A DNA stretch of 35,686 nt from Pseudomonadales bacterium (GCA_028281605.1 JANQJO010000084.1:1-35686); one strand, 5' to 3'. Shown: positions 26,850 to 35,686, counted from the stretch's first letter. The notes: a model not told the origin generated them from the letters alone. A program made the numbers and translations.

Positions 26850-27740
26850 TCACCTAGATTGAGAAAGACTAAAATCCGAAAACAAAAGCTCACCCATCTG
26901 TTCTCGAAGCTTCTTAAAAGCATTTTTTTCCAACTGCCGTATGCGTTCTGTTGAAACCTTATATTTAATCGATAGTTCGTGCAGGGTAGCTTTTTTTTCT
27001 GATAGCCAACGCTTGCTAATAATGTCCTGGCTACGCGGATCCAAGATAGAGAATGCGTGATACAACTTTTCAGCATCTGTAGCAGCTGATGCGTCTTTCT
27101 CATAAGCAAGTGCGGGATCTGAGCTATAATCTTCTAAATATTGGGCAGGTGCTAAAGATTTAGACTCATCTTCCTGCTGGCTTGGCGTGGGGTCAAAAGT
27201 TGTATCTGTAACAAATAGTCGATTCTCCATCTCTCGGACCTCTCCTGCGCTCACTCCCAGCGCCTGAGCTATAGCATCCGCTTCATCTCGAGTCAAAAAC
27301 CCCAAACGCTTCTTCGCTCGCCTTAGATTAAAAAAAAGTTTGCGCTGTGCTTTGGTTGTAGCCACTTTGACAATTCGCCAATTACGCAAAACATACTCAT
27401 GTATCTCTGCTTTAATCCAATGCACAGCAAAGGAAACCAAACGCACCCCTACTTCAGGGTCAAAACGCTTGACAGCTTTCATTAAGCCAACATTACCTTC
27501 CTGTATTAAGTCTGCTTGAGGAAGACCATAACCTGTATAACTGCGTGCAATATGAACAACAAAACGCAAATGCGCCATCACCAGTTGCTTAGCCGCTTCA
27601 ACATCCTGCCCATGACGGTAGCGCTCAGCTAAATTTTTTTCTTCTTCTTCAGTTAAAACAGGAATTGTGTTAACGGCGGTAATATAAGCCTCTAAATTCT
27701 GGCCTGGAGTTGTTATAAAAGGTTGCAGAGCTTTTATCAT
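26850..27740 (-). CDS. rpoH: Heat-shock sigma factor RpoH (sigma-32)
   Basis: I start at the ATG at 27738-27740 (296 residues, [20 protein letters not shown]), since the longer frame has an unrelated N-terminus. Region 2 is clear ([20 protein letters not shown], then [20 protein letters not shown] and [19 protein letters not shown]). The RpoH box QRKLFFNLR follows, and region 4 ([20 protein letters not shown]) completes it. It directs heat-shock transcription. In most gammaproteobacteria rpoH follows ftsY-ftsE-ftsX; here a small HTH-like gene and a ferredoxin lie upstream instead. A heat-regulated mRNA structure at its start is possible but I could not evaluate it. Confidence 0.96.
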   Translation of the reverse strand: MIKALQPFITTPGQNLEAYITAVNTIPVLTEEEEKNLAERYRHGQDVEAAKQLVMAHLRFVVHIARSYTGYGLPQADLIQEGNVGLMKAVKRFDPEVGVRLVSFAVHWIKAEIHEYVLRNWRIVKVATTKAQRKLFFNLRRAKKRLGFLTRDEADAIAQALGVSAGEVREMENRLFVTDTTFDPTPSQQEDESKSLAPAQYLEDYSSDPALAYEKDASAATDAEKLYHAFSILDPRSQDIISKRWLSEKKATLHELSIKYKVSTERIRQLEKNAFKKLREQMGELLFSDFSLSQSR

Positions 27741-27932
27741 AACTATTGTTCTACTGTTCTTCTCATTAATACCTGATGGAAATATATGCAAAAATTCAAG
27801 AGAACCTATTTTCCTACAAGCCCTTTTGAAAATCAAGCCTAACCACAACCAATAGAACCTTAAAAATCAAGATAACTCATTGAAATTAATATATACCAAC
27901 AAAAACACCTAATCCTCTATTTTTAAAAGGCT

Positions 27933-28728
<796 letters not shown>

Positions 28729-28789
28729 TCAGCAATATCAACAGTTTTGCAATGACTGAGTATGAATAATAATAATACAAAATGATCAA

Positions 28790-28798
28790 TTATCCACA
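28790..28798 (+). promoter_or_regulatory. Single perfect DnaA-box sequence
   Basis: TTATCCACA at 28790-28798 equals the consensus DnaA box. Only one copy was seen and no AT-rich unwinding cluster or dnaA gene is nearby, so it is not an origin. It might regulate one of the divergent genes or be chance. Confidence 0.35.
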
Positions 28799-28807
28799 AA
28801 AACAAAT

Positions 28808-28837
28808 TTGCGCACTCATTACAACCTAGGTTATAGT
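28808..28837 (+). promoter_or_regulatory. Possible sigma-70 promoter for the 455-residue gene
   Basis: TTGCGC at 28808-28813 and TATAGT at 28832-28837 are 18 bases apart, matching three and five of six consensus bases. They lie about 76 bases before the ATG at 28913, which itself has a good AAAGGACC ribosome site. Confidence 0.4.
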
Positions 28838-28912
28838 CACTACGTTCACAAACTATTAAAAAAATAAAAGGCCAATAAAAAACTTGCAAAGACTTAAGGA
28901 AAGGACCAGAAA

Positions 28913-30280
28913 ATGCCAGAAGCAACTAGCGGGCTATCATCCGCTCACCTTACTGATTGGAACTCAGTTCACAAAGCACCAAAAGGGATCGGAATATATA
29001 ACAACAAAATCACTCCTCTCAAAATCAGGCCTAGCACAGAAAGAATAGCAAAACTACTATCTTTATTTAGAATATGGAAATGGCTACCTGAAACTGCAGG
29101 CAAACAGTACTTAGCTGATATTACGTCTTTTAACCCTTACTTCGAATCATATAAAAAAACAGTAAAAGAGCATATAAAAAAATACCACGACAACTCTCTA
29201 AGCAGTATCATTAAGTCACTTTACGTAATGACACAAGCAACAAAAAATCTACAAACCAAAGATCCAAAGACTCAAGAGCCTACAACAATTACAGAAGAAC
29301 TCGCTCACAAAGAGTTGTCCAATATTGAAAAACAAATGCAAGAAAATCACTATCTATACGATTTTATCTCAAGCTTAATAGATGATCACAACGGCAATCA
29401 CAAAACTTATATTGCCCAAAGGGCAATGGGGTTTGAAAACCCTCTCTCAGCAGTAAAACAAGTTGTCAGAAAAAACATGCTAAAGCAACAAAATATTGAT
29501 CAACTCTTTCTTGCTATCACACTCGGAGTAGGCAATGCCTTTATCAATGCCGGATTACATGCATTACTAAAAATAGCTGTAGGTAACACTCCAGCTCATG
29601 CCTTTCTTGCTTGCTATAAAACAGAAAAAAACACCGTAACAACCTCATTTACTACGCAACGAACAAAAGATCGTACTTTATCAATCTCACATCCCGATAC
29701 ACCTTTACCAACAAGAGATCGCCAATCCATAGAGCAAAACAGTCAAGACCCCAACAAATGCGTTTTAAGTGAAGTTAAAGTTTTTCCTTGGTTCATTAAT
29801 GTAATAGGTAATCACGCCCTTAAACTATCGGATTCAATATACAAAGAAGACAGATCAGACTACATATATGGGTGCACAAAAGATTCCAAATCAGTCACTT
29901 GCCACTCAGGTGTCAGCGCAGGGTTATTTACTATTCTTGCTTGGCAAGCTGTTCTAACAGAGATGCTGCAAACACTCATACAAAACTCAATAATAATACT
30001 AAGAATACTAACAAAAGAAGGCTCAAGCCATCCCAATTTCACCAACAGATTAAAAAATCTTGAATTTATTATAAAACACAATTCTAGCGATCCTTCTAAA
30101 ATTAACTTGCCTCTAGGGGGCGCAAGGTCCGACTGGAAACTAGGAGACGAAACAATGCCCTCAGCAGACGAAAGAATAAAAATCATGGTACATCAAGTGC
30201 TTACCCAGTTTAAAATAGGCTTTTTAACTCCTTACGTTCTGAAGTATTACTATGACATTAATCCTAAAACAGCACAATAA
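28913..30280 (+). CDS. Unrecognised 455-residue protein, inserted in a housekeeping cluster
   Basis: I recognise no family or domain. The protein is mainly helical and polar, with Lys and Thr rich segments. Hydrophobic stretches (about residues 200-230, LFLAITLGVGNAFINAGLHA, and 335-370) could be buried helices or membrane segments. There is no signal peptide. The middle (about 240-290) is low complexity. The ATG follows AAAGGACC at a good spacing. It is transcribed against rsmD and the peptidases and away from the ferredoxin, between genes that are usually linked in relatives. Size, absence of family and location suggest an acquired gene, perhaps an effector, but there is no direct evidence. 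Confidence 0.65.
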   Translation: MPEATSGLSSAHLTDWNSVHKAPKGIGIYNNKITPLKIRPSTERIAKLLSLFRIWKWLPETAGKQYLADITSFNPYFESYKKTVKEHIKKYHDNSLSSIIKSLYVMTQATKNLQTKDPKTQEPTTITEELAHKELSNIEKQMQENHYLYDFISSLIDDHNGNHKTYIAQRAMGFENPLSAVKQVVRKNMLKQQNIDQLFLAITLGVGNAFINAGLHALLKIAVGNTPAHAFLACYKTEKNTVTTSFTTQRTKDRTLSISHPDTPLPTRDRQSIEQNSQDPNKCVLSEVKVFPWFINVIGNHALKLSDSIYKEDRSDYIYGCTKDSKSVTCHSGVSAGLFTILAWQAVLTEMLQTLIQNSIIILRILTKEGSSHPNFTNRLKNLEFIIKHNSSDPSKINLPLGGARSDWKLGDETMPSADERIKIMVHQVLTQFKIGFLTPYVLKYYYDINPKTAQ

Positions 30281-30300
30281 AAAAACGCGCGAGCATACCA

Positions 30301-30861
30301 TCAACTCTTTTTCAACAAATAGCTAAACACCGCACCGAAACGCTTTTGGCGATGGACACTCCAAGCCACTAACTCTTCTTCAGATAACAACCGAGGGGCT
30401 TCAACATACAAAAAACCATACGTATTTAATAATTTTTTATCAATAACACAATCAAGCGTTTGTTTAACCAACTCGAACTGTTGAAACGGCGGATCAACAA
30501 AAATCAAATCACAACAGAGTACATGCTCTTCTGTCTGCAACCATGAAATCACATCCTTACACATGATTTGAACCTGAGTTCGGCTATAATTTAAGTTACC
30601 AGCCCAGTGATTGATGTGTCGACAAGCCTTCACACTGCTATCGATCAAACATACCGATTTTGCGCCTCGTGATAAGGCTTCAAAAGATAATATTCCACTA
30701 CCAGCAAATAAATCCAACGCACTTGCCCCTTGCACATAGGGCATCAGCCAATTAAACAAGGTAACACGAGCACGATCTGTACTCGGACGCAAGCCTGTTA
30801 TCACTGGAACAGACAGTTTTCTACCTCGATGCTGGCCTCCAGTAATACGAATAGTCGACAT
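30301..30861 (-). CDS. rsmD: 16S rRNA (guanine966-N2)-methyltransferase
   Basis: The 186-residue enzyme methylates G966 of 16S rRNA. MSTIRITGGQHRGRKLSVP and RPSTDRARVTLFNWL are the typical N-terminal region, DLFAGSGILSFEALSRGAKS binds SAM, and VDPPF is the catalytic (D/N)PP(F/Y) motif. Length matches the family (about 190). It lies 14 bases after the second M16 gene. In Pseudomonas rsmD also follows the M16 pair, and it is often close to coaD. Confidence 0.96.
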   Translation of the reverse strand: MSTIRITGGQHRGRKLSVPVITGLRPSTDRARVTLFNWLMPYVQGASALDLFAGSGILSFEALSRGAKSVCLIDSSVKACRHINHWAGNLNYSRTQVQIMCKDVISWLQTEEHVLCCDLIFVDPPFQQFELVKQTLDCVIDKKLLNTYGFLYVEAPRLLSEEELVAWSVHRQKRFGAVFSYLLKKS

Positions 30862-30875
30862 TTTATAAAAAACTG

Positions 30876-32363
30876 TTACTTCTCATTTGATTTATTTTTA
30901 AAAGGATCTTCAGGACCTAAAGTGATCATCAGGTGAGGGTACGAGCCTAAAGTCGCTTGGACCGCTTGGTGAACTTGCTCAACACTCAACGCTTTGACTG
31001 CTGGCACAAACGTGTTTAAAAACTCTGTAGGCAAATCATAAAATCCAAGCGACCCTAAATAACCCAATTTTTGCCCATTACTGGACAACCGCAAAGGAAA
31101 ATTCGCAACAATGTGCTTTTGGGTTGCCGTTAAATCGGTTTGCATAGGCCCCGTTTCAACAAAATCTTTTAACAAAGTTTGCGCGATACCCAAAGCTCTA
31201 GCAGCTTCTTCATTCTTAGTTTGCAAGTCTATAATAATCGGGCCTCTAGCCTGCATAGCAGAAAAATGACTGTAAACACTGTACGCTAACCCCTCATCCT
31301 GACGTATCGCTTTATTCAACAAAGACGTGAATCCTCCCCCACCCAAGATTTGATTACCAACATACAAAGGTACGTAAATAACATCATCACGAGTAATGCC
31401 TAATGTTGCAATTCGAATATGAGTTTGTTGACTCGGGAAAGTAATATGAACCGGCTCAGCAGGTATTTTTAATTCAGGCTCTGGCAATGCCGGCGCCACT
31501 TCCCCACGAGGTAAAGCTTTAAGCAGTGCCTCCACCACAGATTCTGCTTGTCGACGCTCGAACTGCCCAACAATAGCAACGGTCACATTAGCTGCCACAT
31601 AATATTTTCGATAAAACTCTTGAACATCTTTACGCTTCATTTTGGTCAAAGATTCTCGTGTTCCTTTCGGATAAACACCATACGGGTGCCCTTGATATAA
31701 CGTTTCCCACATCATACGATCTAACAATGCCTGTGGATTTTGCTGCTCTTGCTCAACTCCCAACAACATCAACTCTCTAATGCGTTCTAAAGAGGTTTCA
31801 GGAAACGTAGAACTCGACAAAATTTCTACAAACATATCCAAAGAAGGCGCTAAGTAACGATCAGAAACCAGTGAACGTAGATGCAGGATACCCATATCTC
31901 GGTGCGAAACCGCACTAAAGCTAGAGCCTAACTTTTCAAAATGCAATGCAATTTCATCCACAGAATGCTGCTGGGTACCCTCCCCAAGCAAAGCCGCCGT
32001 TAGTTTGGCCAAACCCGGTCGCGCACCATCTCTGGCACCACCAGCATTAAAAATTAAACGAATATCCACCATAGGAATTTCATCGGCTTGTACAAAATAA
32101 ACTTGGGCCCCTTTAGAATGTTGCCACTGCTCCACATCAATTTGCGTTTTATACTCTGTTAACTCAATGCTTTCCAAATCAATTACTTGTTGTGTCACGG
32201 ACGCCTCTTTACCCTCCCTAGACGCCTTAAAAGACTCAAAAGAACCGGTTTGCATCAGCACCAAAATCAATGCAGATACAGCAAGAATAATGATATTCAA
32301 GCTTTTACGACTGAAACGCGGCTTGGGCCTGGAGGACTTAAAAGAATCGTGATGAGCTGCCAT
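30876..32363 (-). CDS. M16-family peptidase-like subunit without the zinc motif
   Basis: The 495-residue protein has one N-terminal membrane anchor (about residues 23-42) and a two-lobe M16 fold. At the position of HxxEH it reads ARPGLAKLTAALLGEGT, so it cannot bind zinc. It keeps the glycine-rich region and the Arg/Tyr substrate-positioning motif (GGGGFTSLLNKAIRQDEGLA, then YSVYS) in its C-terminal half. It is the usual inactive partner of the active M16 peptidase encoded upstream, as in the Pseudomonas pair next to rsmD. It acts in the periplasm, with unknown substrate. The ATG has only a weak ribosome site. Confidence 0.9.
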   Translation of the reverse strand: MAAHHDSFKSSRPKPRFSRKSLNIIILAVSALILVLMQTGSFESFKASREGKEASVTQQVIDLESIELTEYKTQIDVEQWQHSKGAQVYFVQADEIPMVDIRLIFNAGGARDGARPGLAKLTAALLGEGTQQHSVDEIALHFEKLGSSFSAVSHRDMGILHLRSLVSDRYLAPSLDMFVEILSSSTFPETSLERIRELMLLGVEQEQQNPQALLDRMMWETLYQGHPYGVYPKGTRESLTKMKRKDVQEFYRKYYVAANVTVAIVGQFERRQAESVVEALLKALPRGEVAPALPEPELKIPAEPVHITFPSQQTHIRIATLGITRDDVIYVPLYVGNQILGGGGFTSLLNKAIRQDEGLAYSVYSHFSAMQARGPIIIDLQTKNEEAARALGIAQTLLKDFVETGPMQTDLTATQKHIVANFPLRLSSNGQKLGYLGSLGFYDLPTEFLNTFVPAVKALSVEQVHQAVQATLGSYPHLMITLGPEDPFKNKSNEK

Positions 32364-32391
32364 AATCTATAAATACCGTCAATACTTACAA

Positions 32392-32418
32392 TGCTTACCG
32401 TGCTTACCGTGCTTACCG
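32392..32418. repeat. Three tandem 9-bp units next to repeat copy C
   Basis: TGCTTACCG occurs three times without change at 32392-32418, preceded by a degenerate unit (TACTTACAA at 32383-32391). In the reading frame of the adjacent repeat these units encode Gly-Lys-His. Copy B ends in a comparable tandem (ACCGTG twice), so the variable tandem end appears to be part of the repeat family. Confidence 0.6.
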
Positions 32419-32477
32419 TGTAAATGCAATTTTTCATCACTTGGAGTGATAAAAATTATATCGCTCACGGCTATTTA
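32418..32477 (-). repeat. Dispersed stem-loop repeat, copy C
   Basis: On the minus strand it begins TAAATAGCCGTGAGCGATAT, where TAA is the stop codon of the active M16 peptidase gene. The stem reads ATCACT/AGTGAT around TGG on the plus strand. Compared with copy A the closing C-G pair has become T-A, preserving pairing. A single bulge separates this core from an A/T-rich outer stem. The reading frame (GTG start, SDIIFITPSDEK) is open as in the other copies. Confidence 0.75.
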
Positions 32478-33935
32478 ATGTCTAGTTAATACTGCAGATT
32501 TTTTTCGATTCGATACAGTTGAATTGCTAATGGGCAAGGGTACCAATTCTGCAACCGTCACTCTATCAGTAATCAAATATTTTTGAGCCGCAGCTTGCAC
32601 CTGCTCTGGTGTCACTTGATCTATAGCATTTAAAAACTCTGGGAAAAACTTCCACCCAAGCCCTAAACTCTCCAAACGCCCAATTTGGGTTGCCTGACTG
32701 CTTAAAGAATCTTGTTCAAAAACCAGCTGAGCCAATATTTGCGCTTTGATTCTTCGAATTTCTTCAATCAAAGGAGGCTCTTGATGCAACCGCTTAATCT
32801 CATCCCACAAAGCCTGTTCCAACACATCCATTGCTTGTCCAGGTCTCGGCGTTAACGTAAACATAAACAAATTGTCTCCACGCGCAAACGGAGAATAACC
32901 GGCAGAAGCTCTAGCCGCGAGCTTTTTTTCACGCACCAAGCGGCTTGATAAACGCGCACTATAGCCACCATCCAAAATACCCGACAACAAATATAAAGCA
33001 TAAATCTCAGACTTATTACTTGTTGTCATAATACTAGGTACATTAAATCCTAAATATAAAGCTGGTAACTTCGCAGGCACTTTCACTTTCAATCGCCTTT
33101 CTCCAAGCGGATCAACTTCCCGTACTAACAAACGTTTAGGCAGAATTCTGGCAGGCAAAGATGCAAAATACTTCTCAGCCAATTCAAAAACAGCGTATGC
33201 GGACACATTTCCAACAACAACAACCGTTGCATTATTTGGTGCATACCAAGCATCGTACCAGCGGCGTACATCCTCAATATTCAAGCTGTTTAAATCATGC
33301 ATCCAACCCACCACAGGCTGTTGGTAAGAGCTGGAACTGTAAGCAACCGATAAAAACCGTTCATAAGCGCGGGCATTAGGGTTATCTTCTGTACGCTGAC
33401 GTCGCTCCTCAATGACCACTTGCCTCTCTTTTTCAAATTCAGCTTCATCCAGCAACAAATTGCGCATACGATCAGCTTCTAATTGCAAACTTAAAGGCAA
33501 CTTATCCTGGGTCCAAACTTGATAATAAGCCGTATAGTCCCTAGAGGTAAAAGCATTTTCTTCACCCCCTTGCTCAGCAATAAACTCCGACAAAGCCCCT
33601 GGAGCAAAAGTAGGAGTACCTTTAAACATCATATGCTCTAACACATGGGAGATGCCCGTCTGATGCACCGGTTCATCACTGGAACCTACTCGATACCAAA
33701 TTTGAAAGACAATTACAGGTGCCCGGTGATCCTCACGCACAACCACTTTAAAACCGTTGCTCAACTCATGTTCTTTTGTGTTTGACATCATATTGGAAAA
33801 ATCAAAATGACGCGCTTTAGTTTCAGCCAAAGCAACAGTAGCACCGTAAAATAGTAAACAATACGATAATAAACAGCTCAACAATGTTCTCACACATGTT
33901 TTCAGATGGCTAAAAACAAGTAAAAACGAATACAC
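32475..33935 (-). CDS. M16-family zinc peptidase, active subunit
   Basis: The protein is about 486 residues with a signal peptide (hydrophobic stretch ending FYGATVALAE). The inverted zinc motif HVLEHMMFKGT (HxxEH) is intact, and the downstream glutamate occurs in EFEKERQVVIEERR. It is therefore the catalytic half of a two-subunit M16 protease; the inactive half is the next gene. Start: GTG at 33933-33935 lies eight bases after GAAGAGG. A GTG three codons earlier (33944) overlaps that site and is less likely. Its TAA stop is the first three bases of repeat copy C. In Pseudomonas these two genes lie beside ftsY, which is absent here. Confidence 0.93.
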   Translation of the reverse strand: MYSFLLVFSHLKTCVRTLLSCLLSYCLLFYGATVALAETKARHFDFSNMMSNTKEHELSNGFKVVVREDHRAPVIVFQIWYRVGSSDEPVHQTGISHVLEHMMFKGTPTFAPGALSEFIAEQGGEENAFTSRDYTAYYQVWTQDKLPLSLQLEADRMRNLLLDEAEFEKERQVVIEERRQRTEDNPNARAYERFLSVAYSSSSYQQPVVGWMHDLNSLNIEDVRRWYDAWYAPNNATVVVVGNVSAYAVFELAEKYFASLPARILPKRLLVREVDPLGERRLKVKVPAKLPALYLGFNVPSIMTTSNKSEIYALYLLSGILDGGYSARLSSRLVREKKLAARASAGYSPFARGDNLFMFTLTPRPGQAMDVLEQALWDEIKRLHQEPPLIEEIRRIKAQILAQLVFEQDSLSSQATQIGRLESLGLGWKFFPEFLNAIDQVTPEQVQAAAQKYLITDRVTVAELVPLPISNSTVSNRKKSAVLTRH

Positions 33936-34135
33936 TTTAATCACCTCTTCAACAGGCCTTCAATCAAACAGATAATTCATAAACTGAGTAGAATAGTAGG
34001 GTATAAAACACCGAAAATCAAAGATGTAAGTATAAACCGCAACACCCAAAAAAACCTTAACTACCTCCTGATCAATTAAACTCAATTCAAAAAACAATTT
34101 CATTGGGGCTCCATTGTCTGAATGTAAGGTTAAAC

Positions 34136-34162
34136 TGTAGTGGTCAAGTAAAACTGTACACC
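34136..34162 (+). mobile_element. Possible IS3/IS481-like terminal sequence
   Basis: TGTAGTGGTCAAGTAAAACT followed by GTACACC resembles the left end of IS3- or IS481-family elements, which begin TGT-A-GTG. Only one end was seen, and no transposase is nearby. It supplies the last residues and stop of the small membrane protein on the other strand. The evidence is one short motif. Confidence 0.3.
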
Positions 34163-34338
34163 GAAGATGTGGTTTTACGGGTCATTTTTGACAGTTTGCC
34201 CCAAACATATCTTACAATAAAGATAAAAACTATGAGACTGGCCGAAGCGAAAATACCCTTTATAAACCCGTTATCTATAATATTACCCACTGTCAGAGCA
34301 ATAACCAGGATCGTCAAAATGACATGTTTTCTTTTCAT
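34144..34338 (-). CDS. Small two-helix membrane protein coupled to the ParE-like toxin gene
   Basis: The 64-residue product has two hydrophobic helices (about residues 5-22 and 27-46) and a basic tail (KLSKMTRKTT). Its ATG directly follows the toxin stop (TGA-ATG), so it is probably translated by coupling. The last ten residues and stop lie in sequence resembling an insertion-sequence end, so the protein may be truncated. No family was recognised. Third genes of this type are not standard for parDE. It could be an independent small protein. Confidence 0.45.
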   Translation of the reverse strand: MKRKHVILTILVIALTVGNIIDNGFIKGIFASASLIVFIFIVRYVWGKLSKMTRKTTSSVYSFT

Positions 34339-34635
34339 TCAAACCCCTATATGTCGCGTAGGCTCCATTGATTGATGCGGGACATCAATAATTTCAATAT
34401 GTGTTTCTTGAATTCTATAATAAATGGTGTGCGATCCCACAAAATCACTATAATAACCTGCTTTTAAGTCTTCTCTTATTCTTCCACGAGAAGGTTGTTT
34501 TGCAAGATCACGCATTCGTTTACGTATGCTTTGAAGGTAAATGTTTGTCTGTTCCTTGCCGAAATTTTCAAGTGAAAAATCGCGGATATCTCTTAAGCTC
34601 TCTTGTGCCTGCGGCGATAAAATGTATTTTGGCAT
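34339..34635 (-). CDS. parE: ParE/RelE-superfamily toxin
   Basis: The 98-residue protein has the ParE fold pattern: YILSPQAQESLRDIRDFSLE at the start, then QTNIYLQSIRKRMRDLAKQP, GRIREDLKAGYYSDFVGSH, and the final strand IYYRIQETHIEIIDVPHQSM. ParE toxins poison DNA gyrase. The start codon lies directly after the antitoxin stop, the usual order (antitoxin first). All expected regions are present, so it is probably functional. The gyrase target is known for the family, not shown here. Confidence 0.9.
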   Translation of the reverse strand: MPKYILSPQAQESLRDIRDFSLENFGKEQTNIYLQSIRKRMRDLAKQPSRGRIREDLKAGYYSDFVGSHTIYYRIQETHIEIIDVPHQSMEPTRHIGV

Positions 34636-34872
34636 TTATTGTATTAATTCTTCCATGAAGCTGTCACCATCAACGCCTTGCCCTGCTTCCAATTGGGATT
34701 CGCCTACAGCCAGTTTATTTTTTAAAACATCGAGTTTGGTTTCCTGTTCTTCAAGAAGTCGTAATCCTGCCCGTACGACTTCACTGATAGACTCAAAACG
34801 GCCTTCCTGGATTTTGCCTGCAACGAATTCCGAAAAATGCTCACCCAGGGTGACACTGGTATTTCTGTGCAT
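34636..34872 (-). CDS. parD: ParD-family antitoxin
   Basis: The 78-residue protein is a ParD/CopG-type ribbon-helix-helix antitoxin. The N-terminal NTSVTLGEHFSEFVAGKIQE and FESISEVVRAGLRLLEEQE form the DNA-binding fold; the acidic C-terminal half neutralises the toxin. It is followed without gap by parE. GAGG precedes the ATG. A perfect palindrome at 34893-34909 upstream is a likely operator for autoregulation by the ParD-ParE complex. Confidence 0.92.
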   Translation of the reverse strand: MHRNTSVTLGEHFSEFVAGKIQEGRFESISEVVRAGLRLLEEQETKLDVLKNKLAVGESQLEAGQGVDGDSFMEELIQ

Positions 34873-34892
34873 GATATGAACCTCATGTTATT

Positions 34893-34909
34893 GTATTAAA
34901 TATTAATAC
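34893..34909. promoter_or_regulatory. Palindromic operator upstream of parD
   Basis: GTATTAAATATTAATAC is a perfect palindrome with a three-base centre, 21 bases before the parD ATG. ParD-type repressors bind such sites to repress their own operon. TTGCTA on the minus strand further upstream could be a -35 box. The assignment is from position and symmetry only. Confidence 0.5.
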
Positions 34910-34974
34910 ATATTGCATAATAATAGCAAGTATATTTCTTAATTCATACAACAGAAAATGGCCTATCCTGTTGT

Positions 34975-35453
34975 ATTTTGAGAAATAACAATTACCTGCA
35001 TCTCTCCAAGCACACAGCAAGGCTCAGAATACCAAGCTGGAAATCCACAAGGGCAAATACAACATCCAACCCAAAGAATACTATGCTCATCAGGAACCGG
35101 TCGATTTTGACAATAAGCTGGCTGTTTGGGTCGCCGAAGAAAAGCAAACGGATGTCGCCATTGCTGTCCATATGCTGTGTGATATCATGGACGATACCTG
35201 TGATCAGGTGGTGATCTTTTCCAATGACAGCGATCTTGCTCCCGCGTTGAGTACAATTAAATTACGGCAACCCGCATTAAAGATTGGCGTTGTCGCACCT
35301 ATTCGCGGCGAAGGCAGGCAACCCAGTGCCGACCTTAAAAAAATTGCCAACTGGACGCGGCATGGGATTAAAGATAAAGAGCTTGCCAATGCCCAACTGC
35401 CTCATAAGGCGCTGACACGAAAGCGAGCTATTTTAAAACCTGAGCATTGGTAA
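34975..35453 (+). pseudogene. Broken NYN-domain (PIN-like) nuclease gene
   Basis: The open frame from 34989 to the stop at 35451-35453 encodes the C-terminal two thirds of a NYN-domain protein: KLEIHKGKYNIQPKEYYAHQ, VWVAEEKQTDVAIAVHMLCD, then the acidic site QVVIFSNDSDLAPAL. The N-terminal part with the first catalytic Asp (typically FIDGFNLY) is missing. A one-base frameshift near 34996 separates YL from ASLQAHSK, and a stop lies upstream at 34986. NYN proteins are predicted RNases. The remnant lies just beyond the parDE operator, so the toxin module may have inserted here. Confidence 0.8.
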
Positions 35454-35686
35454 AAATCAAACTTTTTTGGTTCAACACCATATCCGATATTTTGTTATTC
35501 CTATCCATCTACTCACTATCTAAGTAAGCTTATAGAAAGCAAGTGCCAAAATTGACTCAATGCCAACCACAAGGTAAAAGCATATTTGATATATAGTCGT
35601 TGGCGCGAAACTACTTGATCTTGGATGAAAAGAAGGGCCCACTTTTGTAAAATATAGAGTTTGACGACAAAATATTCAAAAAGGAG
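35454..35686. other. Terminal intergenic region ending in a ribosome site
   Basis: These 233 bases contain no coding frame or repeat that I recognise. The last bases, AAAAAGGAG, look like a Shine-Dalgarno site for a gene starting just outside the window. Confidence 0.35.

Noticed and set aside
28790..28798. Perfect DnaA box as a sign of a replication origin
   Set aside because: Only a single box, no cluster, no dnaA/dnaN or gidA neighbours.
34838..34862. CCAGGGTGACACTGG as a fourth copy of the dispersed repeat
   Set aside because: It is part of the parD coding sequence and shares only a few bases with the core.

Overview
The window is AT-rich (roughly 40% GC by eye) and carries gammaproteobacterial housekeeping genes: yciB, zapG, the divergent fpr/finR pair, srkA, trmB, thiSG, rpoH, a YfhL-type ferredoxin, rsmD and a pair of M16 peptidases. 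Several of these groupings are the ones known from Pseudomonas and Oceanospirillales-like bacteria. Sodium-linked metabolism (oxaloacetate decarboxylase pump, DASS symporter), F-box-like and other effector-like proteins, and many transposon remnants suggest a marine, possibly host-associated member of that group, such as a Zooshikella/Spartinivicinus-like organism. That taxonomic guess is inference and was not tested.

Layout. Positions 1-400 hold a decayed DUF4338 fragment. 406-5493 hold yciB, a beta-barrel outer-membrane protein, zapG, an alpha/beta hydrolase and fpr/finR. 5494-6186 hold an ISKra4-family transposase remnant. 6187-12150 hold an HDOD signalling protein, a secreted protein with calcium-loop motifs, a DASS transporter, a DUF3299 protein and an Arc-like repressor. 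12263-15582 hold the oadGAB sodium pump. 15737-19953 hold srkA, an F-box-like protein and a five-haem lipoprotein. 20397-25009 hold a c-di-GMP cluster: a GGDEF-EAL sensor, a small PstS-like partner and a PilZ protein. 25054-28710 hold trmB, thiG, thiS, rpoH, a small HTH-like protein and the ferredoxin. 28913-30280 hold a large unrecognised gene in the opposite orientation. 30301-33944 hold rsmD and the two M16 peptidases. 34144-35453 hold a ParDE module with a coupled membrane protein and a broken NYN-domain gene.

How the genes work together. OadGAB would export sodium while decarboxylating oxaloacetate, and the nearby DASS carrier could use that gradient to import di- or tricarboxylates. The PstS-like protein and the GGDEF-EAL sensor form one operon and may sense a periplasmic ligand, with the PilZ protein as a possible reader. 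The active M16 protease carries the zinc motif and its neighbour lacks it, so they probably form a heterodimer.

The most unusual structure is a family of short dispersed elements. A stem-loop repeat occurs three times, and in two copies its first three bases are the stop codon of the upstream gene. A separate roughly 100-bp MITE-like element supplies the stop codon of the GGDEF-EAL gene, and a 24-bp perfect hairpin sits in the leader of the same operon. The best candidates for undescribed proteins are the F-box-like protein (16750-18084), the 455-residue orphan (28913-30280) and the small HTH-like protein (27933-28433). No tRNA, rRNA or CRISPR array was seen.
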